Source: Paenarthrobacter sp. DKR-5 (GTDB lineage: Bacteria > Actinomycetota > Actinomycetes > Actinomycetales > Micrococcaceae). Taken from it: DNA of 64,000 nt. The stretch is taken from positions 363,971 through 427,970 of the forward strand of contig NZ_JAHBOI010000005.1 in assembly GCF_018531425.1 (NCBI RefSeq), in the 5' to 3' direction. Numbering within the stretch: the first letter of the stretch is position 1; the number at the start of each line of letters is the position of its first letter. Shown here piece after piece: positions 53,109-64,000 of this stretch. The notes below the pieces were generated by a model. The model had not been told where the DNA came from, did not search any database, and saw only the letters and a list, made by a program, of their open reading frames with translations. The position numbers were made by a program, and so were the translations under genes.

Positions 53109-55724
53109 TCAGGCGTTGACGATGAGCCCCAGCTCCGCCTTTGATGCGAGCGCGGGGTGGCTGGGCAGCACCCGGACGGTGTAGCCAAACGGGCCGGACC
53201 GGTCGATGGAGATGTTGCCGCTGAACAACCAGCGCCCGTTCCCCAGATGCTCGGCCGCCGGGAGCTCCATCATCGACACGTCCTGCAGCTCGTCGCTTTC
53301 CAGGGCCTGGCCGTATGCCACCTCCACGCTGACGTCCTCGGGGGTGAGATCATGCAGGACCACGTAAGCGTTGACCGTGAGGGTGTCGCCGATCTGCGGG
53401 TCCTCGGTGACGCCCACCGAGTCCACGTGCTCGACCATCAGCTGCGGCCAGGAGCGGCGCACCTTTTGGACCCAGGCGGCCAGCTCCTTGGCCTGCTTGA
53501 AGCTTTCGGCGCCCGCCGCGCGGCCGGCGACGGCGGCCGGCTGGTACAGCTGCGAGACATAGTCGCGCAGCATCCGGTCCGCGGAGACGGCGGGGCCGAG
53601 GGTGGCGAGCGTGTGCTTGATCATCGCGATCCACTGATGCGGGAGGCCCTCATGGTTGGGCTCCGACGGACCGGCGGCGCCGGCTCCGACTGCGCCCTCG
53701 TCGCCGTAGAACCGCGGAGCCACATGGTTCTCCAGCAGCTCGTACAGGGCGGACGCCTCGATGTCGTCCCGCAACGTCGGGTCCGCACCGTTGTTGGCGG
53801 TCGGAATCGCCCACCCGTTGTCGCCGTCGTACATCTCGTCCCACCAACCGTCGAGCACGGAGAGGTTCAAGGCCCCGTTGATGGCAGCCTTCATCCCCGA
53901 GGTGCCGCACGCTTCCAGCGGCCGCAGCGGGTTGTTCAGCCATACGTCGCAACCCGGGAAGAGGGTGCGGGCCATCGCGATGTCGTAGTTGGGCAGGAAC
54001 ACGATGCGGTGCCGGACCTCGGGGTCGTCGGTGAACCGGACCAGGTCCTGGATCATCCGCTTCCCCGAGTCGTCCGCCGGGTGGGACTTGCCTGCCACCA
54101 CCAGCTGGATGGGGTGGTCCTCGTTCAGCAGCAGCGCCTTCAGCCGTTCCGGTTCACGCAGCATCAGGGTCAGCCGCTTGTAGGTGGGCACGCGACGCGC
54201 GAAGCCGATGGTCAGGATGTCCGGATCGAGCACCGAATCCGTCCACGCCAGCTCGGCGTCGGCTGCACCCCGCTTCTTCCAGGAGGCCCGCAGGCGCCGC
54301 CGGACGTCCTCGACCAGGGCCACCCGCAGTTTCCGCCGCAGGGCCCACACGTCCTCGTCACGCACGTTGTAGACCAGGTCCCAGCGGCCGTTGGCCTCGG
54401 CGTCGGCACCGAAGCGCTCGCGGGCCAGTCCGCTGATCTTCGGGTCCACCCAGGTGGGGACGTGGACGCCGTTGGTGACCGAGGTGATCGGCACTTCCTG
54501 GTGGTCGAAGCCCGGCCACAGTCCGGCGAACATTTCCCGGGAGACGACGCCGTGCAGCTTGGCGACGCCATTGGCCCGCTGGGCCAGGCGCAGGCCCATG
54601 ACCGCCATGTTGAAGACCCCGGGAGTGCCGCCGTCGTAGTTCTCGGCGCCGAGCGCCAGGACGTTGTCCAGCGGGACCGCCGGTGCCAGGCCCGCCGCGA
54701 AGAAATGCCGGATCAGGGCTGCGTCGAAACGGTCGATGCCGGCCGGGACAGGGGTGTGCGTGGTGAACACAGTGGAAGCACGTCCGGCGGCGAGAGCCTC
54801 GTCCCAGCTCAGCGGGGAGGAGGTGACCTCCGGGTCCATCAGCTCGCAAATGCGCTCGATGCCCAGGAATCCTGCGTGACCCTCGTTGGTGTGGAACACT
54901 TCCGGTGCCGGTGCTCCGGTAATGCGCTGGAAGATCCGCAGTGCCTTGACGCCGCCCATGCCCAGCAGCAGTTCCTGCTGAAGGCGGTGGTGGGCGCCGC
55001 CGCCGTAGAGCCGGTCGGTCACCCCGCGGGCCGCGTCGTCGTTGCCGGGGACGTTCGAGTCGAGCAGCAGCAGCGGCACCCGGCCGACGTCGGCGCGCCA
55101 GATGTGGGCCAGCAGCCGGCGTCCGTCAGGCAGCGGCAACTCGATCTGCGCCGCGCTGCCGTCGCGCTCGCGGAGCAGCGTCAGCGGCAGGCCGTCCGGG
55201 TCAACCACCGGATAGGTTTCCTGCTGCCAGGCGTCCCTGGAAAGTGACTGCTTGAAATAGCCTGCCTGGTAGAGCAGGCCGACGCCGATCAGCGGCACCC
55301 CGAGGTCCGAGGCGGCTTTCAGATGGTCGCCGGCGAGGATGCCCAGGCCGCCCGAATACTGGGGCAGCACCTCCGTGATGCCGAACTCGGGGGAGAAGTA
55401 GGCAATGCACCGGGGAGCGGATTCGCCCAGGCTCTGGTACCAGCGCGGTTCGTCGAGGTACTCGTTGAGGTCCGCCGCGGCTTCCTGCACCCGTGCGACG
55501 ACGCTGCTGTCATTCGCCAGGCGCTGCAGCTGGGACCGGGAGACTGAGCCGAGGAAGGTGACCGGATCCCGCCGGCTCTCCTCCCAGAGAACCGGATCGA
55601 GACTGGCGAAAAGCTCCCTCGTCGGCTGATGCCAGGACCAGCGCAGATTGACGGCAAGTTTCGCCAATTGCGCGATCGATTCGGGAAGCACAGTGCGGAC
55701 GGTGAACCTACGGATTGCCTTCAC
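53109..55724 (-). CDS. glgP: Alpha-glucan (maltodextrin/glycogen) phosphorylase, DUF3417 type
   Basis: This 871-residue PLP enzyme releases glucose 1-phosphate from alpha-glucans. The N-terminal DUF3417 extension (FTVRTVLPESIAQLAKLAVNLRWSWHQPTRELF) marks the actinobacterial type. YSGGLGILAGDHLKAASDLG, FHTNEGHAGFLGIERICEL, and EACGTSGMKAAINGALNLSVLDGWWDE with the PLP lysine in GMK follow. GTG 55724 is chosen because the family N-terminus (VKAIRRFTVRTVLPE) starts there; the frame opens further to 55766. It is divergent from glgE with 142 bp between, and convergent with the barstar gene. Confidence 0.94.
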   Translation of the reverse strand: MKAIRRFTVRTVLPESIAQLAKLAVNLRWSWHQPTRELFASLDPVLWEESRRDPVTFLGSVSRSQLQRLANDSSVVARVQEAAADLNEYLDEPRWYQSLGESAPRCIAYFSPEFGITEVLPQYSGGLGILAGDHLKAASDLGVPLIGVGLLYQAGYFKQSLSRDAWQQETYPVVDPDGLPLTLLRERDGSAAQIELPLPDGRRLLAHIWRADVGRVPLLLLDSNVPGNDDAARGVTDRLYGGGAHHRLQQELLLGMGGVKALRIFQRITGAPAPEVFHTNEGHAGFLGIERICELMDPEVTSSPLSWDEALAAGRASTVFTTHTPVPAGIDRFDAALIRHFFAAGLAPAVPLDNVLALGAENYDGGTPGVFNMAVMGLRLAQRANGVAKLHGVVSREMFAGLWPGFDHQEVPITSVTNGVHVPTWVDPKISGLARERFGADAEANGRWDLVYNVRDEDVWALRRKLRVALVEDVRRRLRASWKKRGAADAELAWTDSVLDPDILTIGFARRVPTYKRLTLMLREPERLKALLLNEDHPIQLVVAGKSHPADDSGKRMIQDLVRFTDDPEVRHRIVFLPNYDIAMARTLFPGCDVWLNNPLRPLEACGTSGMKAAINGALNLSVLDGWWDEMYDGDNGWAIPTANNGADPTLRDDIEASALYELLENHVAPRFYGDEGAVGAGAAGPSEPNHEGLPHQWIAMIKHTLATLGPAVSADRMLRDYVSQLYQPAAVAGRAAGAESFKQAKELAAWVQKVRRSWPQLMVEHVDSVGVTEDPQIGDTLTVNAYVVLHDLTPEDVSVEVAYGQALESDELQDVSMMELPAAEHLGNGRWLFSGNISIDRSGPFGYTVRVLPSHPALASKAELGLIVNA

Positions 55725-55866
55725 GAGCGCAACCCTAACGCACATACCTCGCGGCCAGAACAGCAACAGATTTCTTTTTGCTAAATGACAGCCGGCGGCA
55801 CGGCGCGGGGCCTTAAAAGGGAAGGACCCTTAGCAATTCCTCAGGATTCTCGCTAACGTTCAGGGT

Positions 55867-57986
55867 GTGACGAGTCCCAAGGTGTTGCAAGCAGAGGAAG
55901 CTTCCGCAGGGAAGATGGAGAACAAAGCGGCGCCGGTATCCGCGGCAACGGCAAAGCCCGGGTTCACGGACGGACTGCGGTTCGGCCGGATCCCGATCAC
56001 GGCCGTGTCGCCGGTGGTCGAGGGCGGCCGTTTCGCTGCCAAGGCGCTGCCGAACGAGGAAATCGAGGTGGCCGCGACGGTCTTCCGGGAGGGCCACGAC
56101 CACCTCGGCGTCTCGGCGGTCCTGCTTGACCCGCGCGGGCGTGAGAAGGAACGCGTCCGGCTGCGCGAGGTCGGCAAGGGCCTGGACCGGTGGAAGGGCA
56201 CCCTGACGCCGACGTCCGTGGGCAACTGGTCCTTCGTCATCGAGGGCTGGTCGGATCTGTACGACACCTGGCACCATAACGCCGTCGTGAAGATCGAAGC
56301 CGACGTCGACGTCGAACTCATGCTGGCGGAAGGCTCGGCCCTGCTGGCGAAGGCGGCGCAGGATACCTTCCGCAGTGCCGCCGACCGCAGGACCCTGCGC
56401 GCGGCCGCCATCAAGCTCGCCGAACCCGACACCGACGTATCCGAGCGTCTCCGCGCCGGCATCAGCGCCGACGTCCTCGCGGCCGTGGAACGCCAGCCCA
56501 TCCGCGACCTCGTCACCGTCAGCGAGGCCTACCCGCTCAAGGTCGAACGGGACCGGGCCGGCCGCGGCGCCTGGTACGAGTTCTTCCCCCGCTCCGAAGG
56601 CGCCCGCTTCGACCACGAGTCCGGCAAATGGATTTCCGGCACGTTCGCGACCGCCGCACACCGGCTCGACGCCGTCGCAGCCATGGAGTTCGACGTTATC
56701 TACCTGCCTCCGATCCACCCGATCGGCACCGTGCACCGGAAGGGACCGAACAACTCACTGGTTGCGGGCCCGGACGACCCGGGCTCGCCGTGGGCGATTG
56801 GCTCCGCCGACGGCGGCCACGACGCGATCCACCCGGACCTCGGCGGCTTCGGCGACTTCGACGCGTTCGTGGCCAGGGCCAACGAGCTCGGCCTTGAGGT
56901 CGCACTTGACCTCGCACTGCAGGCTGCCCCGGACCACCCCTGGGTGAAGGCACACCCGGAATGGTTCACCACCCGCGTGGACGGCAGCATCGCGTACGCC
57001 GAGAACCCGCCAAAGAAGTACCAGGACATCTACCCGCTGAACTTCGACAACGACCCCCAGGGCCTGTCGAAGGAGATCCTGCGCACCGTGCTGCTGTGGA
57101 TCCGGCACGGCGTGAAGATCTTCCGTGTGGACAACCCGCACACCAAGCCTGTCTGGTTCTGGGAGTGGCTGATCGGCAAGGTCAACGCCCGCCACCCCGA
57201 CGTCGTTTTCCTCGCCGAAGCCTTCACCCGTCCGGCGATGATGCATGCGCTGGGCCGCGCCGGCTTCCAGCAGTCCTACAGCTACTTCACCTGGCGCAAC
57301 ACGAAGGAAGAGCTGGCGGAGTACCTCACCGAGGTCAGCCACGAGAGCCCGGCGTTCTACCGGCCGAACTTCTTCGTGAACACCCCGGACATCCTGACCG
57401 AATACCTGCAGTACGGCGGTCCGGCCGCCTTCAAGATCCGGGCCGTGCTGGCAGCCATGGCCAGCCCGCTCTGGGGGGTCTATGCCGGTTACGAGCTCTA
57501 CGAGCACGTCGCCCGGCCGGGCGCGGAGGAATACCTGGACAACGAGAAGTTCCAGTACCGTCCCCGCGACTTCGCCGGCGCGGAAGCTGCCGGGCGCTCG
57601 CTGGCGCCGTACCTGACCCGCCTGAACCAGATCCGCCGAGAGCACCCGGCCCTGATGGACCTGCAGAACGTGACCATCCATTCGAGCACCGACGACGCGA
57701 CCCTGGTGTTCTCAAAGCACAAGAACATCCGCGGGCCCAAGGGCGACGTCGTGGCCAAGGACACCGTCATCGTCGTGGTGAACCTCGATCCGCACAGCGC
57801 CCGCGAAGGCGCCGTGGACCTGGACCTCGCCGCCCTGCAGCTGGATCCGGACGAAGCCAACCCGGACGGCACGTTCCGGGTCGATGATCTGCTCAGCGGT
57901 GAAAGCTGGCAATGGGGGCAATACAACTACGTCCGGCTCGATGCACACACTGAGCCGGCGCACATCCTTTCCATTCGGAGGTCTCA

Positions 57987-57990
<4 letters not shown>
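55867..57990 (+). CDS. glgE: Alpha-1,4-glucan:maltose-1-phosphate maltosyltransferase GlgE
   Basis: The 707-residue GH13_3 enzyme extends alpha-1,4-glucan with maltose 1-phosphate. The N-terminal domain (GRIPITAVSPVVEGGRFAAKALPNEEIEVAATVFREGHD) and the barrel block (MEFDVIYLPPIHPIGTVHRKGPNN) are typical. The nucleophile is Asp422 in FRVDNPHTKP and the acid Glu451 in FLAEAFTRP, 29 residues apart as in characterised GlgE. GTG 55867 starts the gene. The stop overlaps treS by 4 bases. Confidence 0.96.
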
Positions 57991-59791
<1,801 letters not shown>

Positions 59792-59795
<4 letters not shown>

Positions 59796-62700
59796 CCACG
59801 GAGGCTGCCCTGATCCCGCCGTTGGCGGAACTGCTGAGCGCCTGGCTGCCCGCCCAGCGCTGGTTCCCGGCCAAGGGACAGGAGGCAGCCGTGCGCCTTT
59901 TGGGCGCCATCCGCCTCGAGGATCCTGCGGGCGCCGTCGGGCTGGAAATCCAGCTGGTCGCCGTCGACGCCGGGGACCGCACGGTCGTCCTGAACGTGCC
60001 GTTGAGCTTCCGGACCGAGCAGCTGTCCGGCGCCGAACTGGCCCTTGTCGGCCAGACCGGCTACGGGGACCTCGGTACGCGCTGGGTCTACGACGCCGCG
60101 CATGACCCGGTCTTCATCGACGCATGGCTGGACTTGATGCGGTCGGGTACGACGACGGCGGACGGCGGCGCCGAGGGCCACGCAAGCGCGGCGCTGAAGG
60201 CAGCGAAAGGCCATGGGGGTCTGGGCCGCAGCCGGGTGCTGACCGGAGAGCAGTCGAACACCTCGGTCATCGTCCCCGACGGGGACATCCCCCTGATTCT
60301 GAAGTTCTTCCGCGTCGCCGCCGCCGGCGGCAACCCGGAGGTGGAAGTCGGCGCCGCCTTGACGGACATCGGCTGCAGCGAAGTGCCGGCGACCCACGGG
60401 TGGGTCACCGGCCGCTGGCAGGACGCCACCGGCAAGGAAGTCAGCGGACACCTCGGCGTCGCCAACGAATTCGTCAGCCGCAGCGAAGACGCGTGGCGGA
60501 TCGCTTCCGCCGCCGCTGCCGGCCGGAAGGACTTCAAGGAAGCAGCCGGCCAGCTGGGCGAGGCGACCGCCGTTGTCCATCAGCGCCTGGGCCAGGCGTT
60601 CGGGAGCAACGCGCCGGACGACGCGCAGCGGCGCACCTTCCTGGACGCCCTCAGCCGGCGAATCACGTGGGAGTGGGCTGAGGTCCGGACCGCCGTTGGC
60701 CCCTATGACACTGCCATCAACAAGGTCCTGGCGGACCTCGACACGGTGGGCGACCTGCCGGAGTTGCAGCGGATCCATGGCGACTTCCATCTGGGCCAGG
60801 TGCTGTACGTACCCGACTCGGAGCACCACCCTTGGCGCATCCTCGACTTCGAGGGAGAGCCCCTGCGCCCGGTGGCGGAACGTCACGCCAACGATGTCGC
60901 GCTGCGCGACGTGGTCGGCATGATCCGCTCGTTCGACTACGCCGCCGGCTCGGCGATGCTCGCGGGATTGAGCCAGGAAGCAGCCGTCCAGTGGTCCGAC
61001 GCCTGCAAGGAGGCCTTCCTGGCCGGTTACCGCAAGGTGCTGCCCCAATCCGCCGATCCCAGCGGGCCGCTGTTCCGGGCATTGTGGCTGGACAAGGCCT
61101 TGTACGAAGTGATTTACGAGCTGCGCAACCGGCCCGACTGGCTGAAAGTGCCGGTGGAGAGCATCCGCCGCGAACTTGCGCCGCTGCAGACCAAGACGAC
61201 TGAAGAAAGAGGTGCCTCGATGATGGGCGAGAAGAACCGGGTGGACGAGACGGCCCCTGCGCAGGTGCCCGCCCAGCTCCCGGGAAAGGCCGCCGAACCG
61301 GTACAGGCCGCGGCGCCGACGCCCCTTCACGTGGACGAGGACCTGCTGCGCCAGGTGGCCGACGGCGTGCACCACGCCCCGCATGCGGTGCTCGGAGCGC
61401 ACCTGGACGACAATGGCAAGGTCACGGTGCGCACGCTGCGCCACCTGGCGACCGAGGTGTCTGTCGTCACCGCGACCGGCAGCTACCCGATGGAGCACGA
61501 GTACGGCGGGATCTGGGCCGCCGTCGTCGAACCCGAGGAATCAGGGCACGTGCCCGACTACCGTCTCGAGGTCACGTACGGCGACGGCAGCGTGCACACG
61601 ATGGACGAGCCCTACCGCTTCCTGCCGACGCTGGGCGAGCTGGACCTGCACCTGATAGCCGAGGGCCGGCACGAGACCCTCTGGACTGTGCTCGGGGCCC
61701 ATGTGCGCCACTACCACTCGGCCCTGGGCGACATTGACGGTGTTTCGTTCACCGTGTGGGCGCCGAACGCGAAGGCCGTGCGGGTGATTGCGGACTTCAA
61801 CTCGTGGGACGGTCGGCACCACGCGATGCGCAGCCTCGGCTCCTCCGGAGTCTGGGAGATTTTCATCCCGGCGGCCGGCGCCGGCTCCGCGTACAAGTTC
61901 GAGATTCTCACGCGCCACGGGAACTGGATTGAGAAGGCGGACCCGATGGCCTTCGGGACCGAGGTCCCGCCGCTGACCGCCTCGCGCGTCGTCGAGTCCA
62001 GCTACAGCTTCAAGGACGGCGACTGGCTGGCGAAGCGGGCAGCTTCGGATCCGCACAACGGCCCGATGAGCGTCTACGAAGTCCACCTGGGCTCCTGGCG
62101 CCTCGGCCTGGGGTACGAGGAGCTGGCCAAGGAACTCGTCGAGTACGTGCAGTGGATGGGGTTCACCCACGTCGAGTTCATGCCCGTGGCCGAGCATCCC
62201 TTCGGCGGATCCTGGGGCTACCAGGTCACCTCGTACTACGCGCCGACCTCGCGGTTCGGGCACCCGGACCAGTTCAAGCACCTTGTCGACGCGCTGCACC
62301 AAGCGGGCATCGGCGTCATCATGGACTGGGTGCCGGCGCACTTCCCGAAGGACTCCTGGGCGCTGGCGCGGTTCGACGGCGACCCGCTCTACGAACACGC
62401 CGATCCGCGACTGGGGGAGCACCCCGACTGGGGAACGCTGATCTTCGACTTCGGCCGCCGCGAAGTGCGCAACTTCCTGGTTGCGAACGCCCTGTACTGG
62501 CTGGAGGAGTTCCACATCGACGGGCTGCGTGTCGACGCCGTCGCCTCGATGCTCTACCTCGACTACTCCCGGGAGGCCGGGCAGTGGGCGCCCAACCGGT
62601 TCGGCGGCCGGGAAAACCTTGAGGCAATTTCCTTCCTGCAGGAAATGAGCGCCACCGCCTACAAGCGCAATCCCGGCATCGTCACGATCGCCGAGGAATC

Positions 62701-63502
62701 CACGGCATTCCCGGGTGTCACCAAACCGACGAGTACGGGCGGCCTGGGCTTCGGCCTGAAGTGGAACATGGGCTGGATGCACGACTCGCTCGGCTACATT
62801 GCCGAGGACCCGATCAACCGCGGCTGGCACCATAACCAGGCGACGTTCTCGCTGGTATACGCCTTCACAGAGAACTTCCTGCTGCCCATCAGCCACGACG
62901 AGGTCGTGCACGGCAAGGGCTCGATGCTGCGCAAGATGCCGGGGGACCGCTGGCAGCAGTTGGCCAACCTGCGTGCCTTCCTGGCGTTCCAGTGGGCCCA
63001 CCCCGGCAAGCAGCTGATCTTCATGGGCACTGAGTTCGGCCAGGAAGCCGAATGGTCCGAGCAGTACGGGCTGGACTGGTGGCTGACCGAGACGCCGCAG
63101 CACCGTGGCCTGCAGCTGATGGTCCGCAGGCTCAACGAGATCTACCAGCGGACGCCGGCGCTCTTCAAGCGCGACAACGAGCCGGCCGGTTTCGAATGGA
63201 TCAACGCGAACGACGCCGAGCGGAACGTGCTTTCCTTCGTCCGCTGGGACGACGCCGGCAACCCGCTGGTCTGCGTGGTCAACTTCGCGGGCAACCCGCA
63301 CCACGACTTCCGCGTCGGCATGCCGCGGGAGGGCGTGTGGACCGAGGTCCTCAACACGGACGACGAAGAGTTCGGCGGCTCAGGGGTGACCAACGGCGGA
63401 GAGGTCGAGGCAGTGCCTGAAGGCTGGGACGGAAAGCCGGCATCCGCCGTGCTGACCTTGCCGCCGCTTGGCGCGGTATACCTGGCACCCCGCAAGGCCT
63501 GA
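59792..63502 (+). CDS. Maltokinase (Mak/Pep2) fused to 1,4-alpha-glucan branching enzyme (GlgB)
   Basis: One uninterrupted frame of 1236 residues follows GGAGG at ATG 59792 (ATGA overlap with treS). Residues 1-475 are a maltokinase: start [17 protein letters not shown], Brenner-type kinase motif [14 protein letters not shown] and [11 protein letters not shown]. Residues about 476-530 are a Pro/Ala linker ([18 protein letters not shown]). Residues about 530-1236 are GlgB with an N-terminal CBM48, the nucleophile Asp915 in [22 protein letters not shown], the acid Glu968 in [12 protein letters not shown] and [12 protein letters not shown]. An internal ATGATG at 61220 with AAGAGG upstream could also start a separate GlgB. 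Confidence 0.95.
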
Positions 63503-63523
63503 GGCATCCTCGTCCGAGGCAGG

Positions 63524-63562
63524 AGCCGGTTCGGATCCGAAAGGGTCCGAACCGGCTTTGTG
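63524..63562 (+). terminator. Terminator of the glgE-treS-mak::glgB operon
   Basis: A 15-bp stem with one mismatch (AGCCGGTTCGGATCC against GGGTCCGAACCGGCT) has a GAAA tetraloop and runs into TTGTG. It starts 22 bases after the stop and overlaps the -35 of the first rRNA promoter. Confidence 0.75.
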
Positions 63563-63586
63563 TCCCGGGCGGAGGAGTGGTAGAGT
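63558..63586 (+). promoter_or_regulatory. Candidate rRNA promoter P1
   Basis: TTGTGT (63558-63563), 17 bases, TAGAGT (63581-63586). The -35 overlaps the tail of the preceding terminator. A weaker match to consensus than P2/P3. Confidence 0.5.
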
Positions 63587-63697
63587 TTATTCCCGCGCTG
63601 GTCGAAGAAGTTGGGTCAGCGGGGTTCAGGCAAACCGTCTTCCGGGCGGTCGTGCAGGTCAGCGGCATACGCCGCGAGGACGCTGAAAACCGCGGAT

Positions 63698-63726
63698 TTG
63701 ACGCCAACGGACGGCGCAGGTAAGTT
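63698..63726 (+). promoter_or_regulatory. Candidate rRNA promoter P2
   Basis: TTGACG (63698-63703), 17 bases, TAAGTT (63721-63726). Hexamers and spacing are identical to P3, 87 bp downstream. Confidence 0.7.
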
Positions 63727-63784
63727 TGAAAAGTTGCTCTTGCGGGATGAACCGAAAAGACAAATCGAACCGGAAACGGACGAT

Positions 63785-63813
63785 TTGACGGGGAAGACGC
63801 GAGAGAGTAAGTT
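63785..63813 (+). promoter_or_regulatory. Candidate rRNA promoter P3
   Basis: TTGACG (63785-63790), 17 bases, TAAGTT (63808-63813), within a second copy of an about 87-bp unit. It would start transcription about 65 bp before the boxA-like element. Confidence 0.7.
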
Positions 63814-64000
63814 AGAGAAGTTGCCTCGGAGCGAAACGGAACTGAGAAATCAGACCGCTGAAACCGAGTGCTCCTGTTGTTTGAGAACTCAATAGTGTGC
63901 CAAGTTTGTTGATACCAAATTTTTGTTTGGTTGATTTGCTCTCCGGCCTGCCCCTGTGGGTTGGAGGGTTTTTTGGCCTTGATCGGATGTGCACCGGCTA
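63814..64000 (+). other. rRNA operon leader (16S lies beyond the window)
   Basis: The leader TTGTTTGAGAACTCAATAGTG (boxA-like antitermination region around 63877-63896) followed by TGCCAAGTTTGTTGATACC is characteristic of Arthrobacter-type 16S rRNA precursors. The T/G-rich part after 63920 should contain one arm of the RNase III processing stem. No mature rRNA sequence is reached. Confidence 0.75.

Noticed and set aside
63575..63650. Possible tRNA (GGTAGAG stretch) in the rRNA leader region
   Set aside because: No acceptor stem, anticodon arm or T loop can be formed; the bases form a promoter -10 instead.

Overview
The window is chromosomal DNA of a high-GC Gram-positive actinobacterium. Gene content and synteny point to the Micrococcaceae, Arthrobacter in the broad sense. 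The markers are the lpqE-like/carD/ispD/ispF/cysS/rlmB block, senX3-regX3 next to phoU, a GTP-type PEP carboxykinase, the bacterial proteasome activator Bpa, a GlgE-type glycogen cluster and strong codon-position GC bias. Genus-level assignment is inference. About 60 protein genes, four tRNA genes and the leader of an rRNA operon (cut off by the right edge) can be supported. No CRISPR array, insertion sequence or prophage was seen.

Layout. 1-13 kb: partial flavoprotein disulfide reductase, tRNA-Arg, pckG with a Crp/GlxR-type site, phosphohexomutase, a RecQ helicase with a C-terminal phosphoribosyltransferase-like domain, an aldo/keto reductase, tRNA-Ser(GCT), an S9 prolyl oligopeptidase and an FAD/NAD(P)-binding protein. 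13-18 kb: a GntR/FCD regulator divergent from a translationally coupled L-fucose oxidation operon (fuconate dehydratase, mutarotase, lactonase, aldo/keto reductase). This operon ends in a scar: the first 14 codons of an FAH-type hydrolase joined to the last codons of a short-chain dehydrogenase, the two enzymes expected for the final steps. 18-26 kb: zinc-ribbon miniprotein, tRNA-Ser(TGA), quinone oxidoreductase, cstA-ybdD, Bpa and a helical partner gene, a ChaB/Rho_N protein divergent from a six-cysteine miniprotein across a CsoR-type operator, and a Tat-exported PHP metallohydrolase. 26-30.5 kb: a seven-gene Mrp/Mbh-like cation/proton antiporter operon without MrpA. 30.8-41.6 kb: NRAMP-related transporter, STAS-like protein, M15 peptidase, tRNA-Thr, HAD hydrolase, secreted lipoprotein hydrolase, holB-tmk, cystathionine gamma-synthase, DUF2516, methyltransferase, gpmA.

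41.6-50 kb: phoU facing senX3-regX3 across 11-bp PHO-box-like repeats, then the lpqE/carD/isoprenoid/cysS/rlmB block. 50-63.5 kb: glgX, a barnase-barstar pair, glgP, and the operon glgE-treS-(maltokinase::glgB), in which maltokinase and branching enzyme form one reading frame. Together these interconvert trehalose, maltose 1-phosphate and alpha-glucan. 63.5-64 kb: three spaced sigma70-type promoters, two of them in an 87-bp duplication, lead into an rRNA leader; 16S itself lies beyond the edge.

All function calls come from reading motifs, lengths and gene order; no database search was possible.
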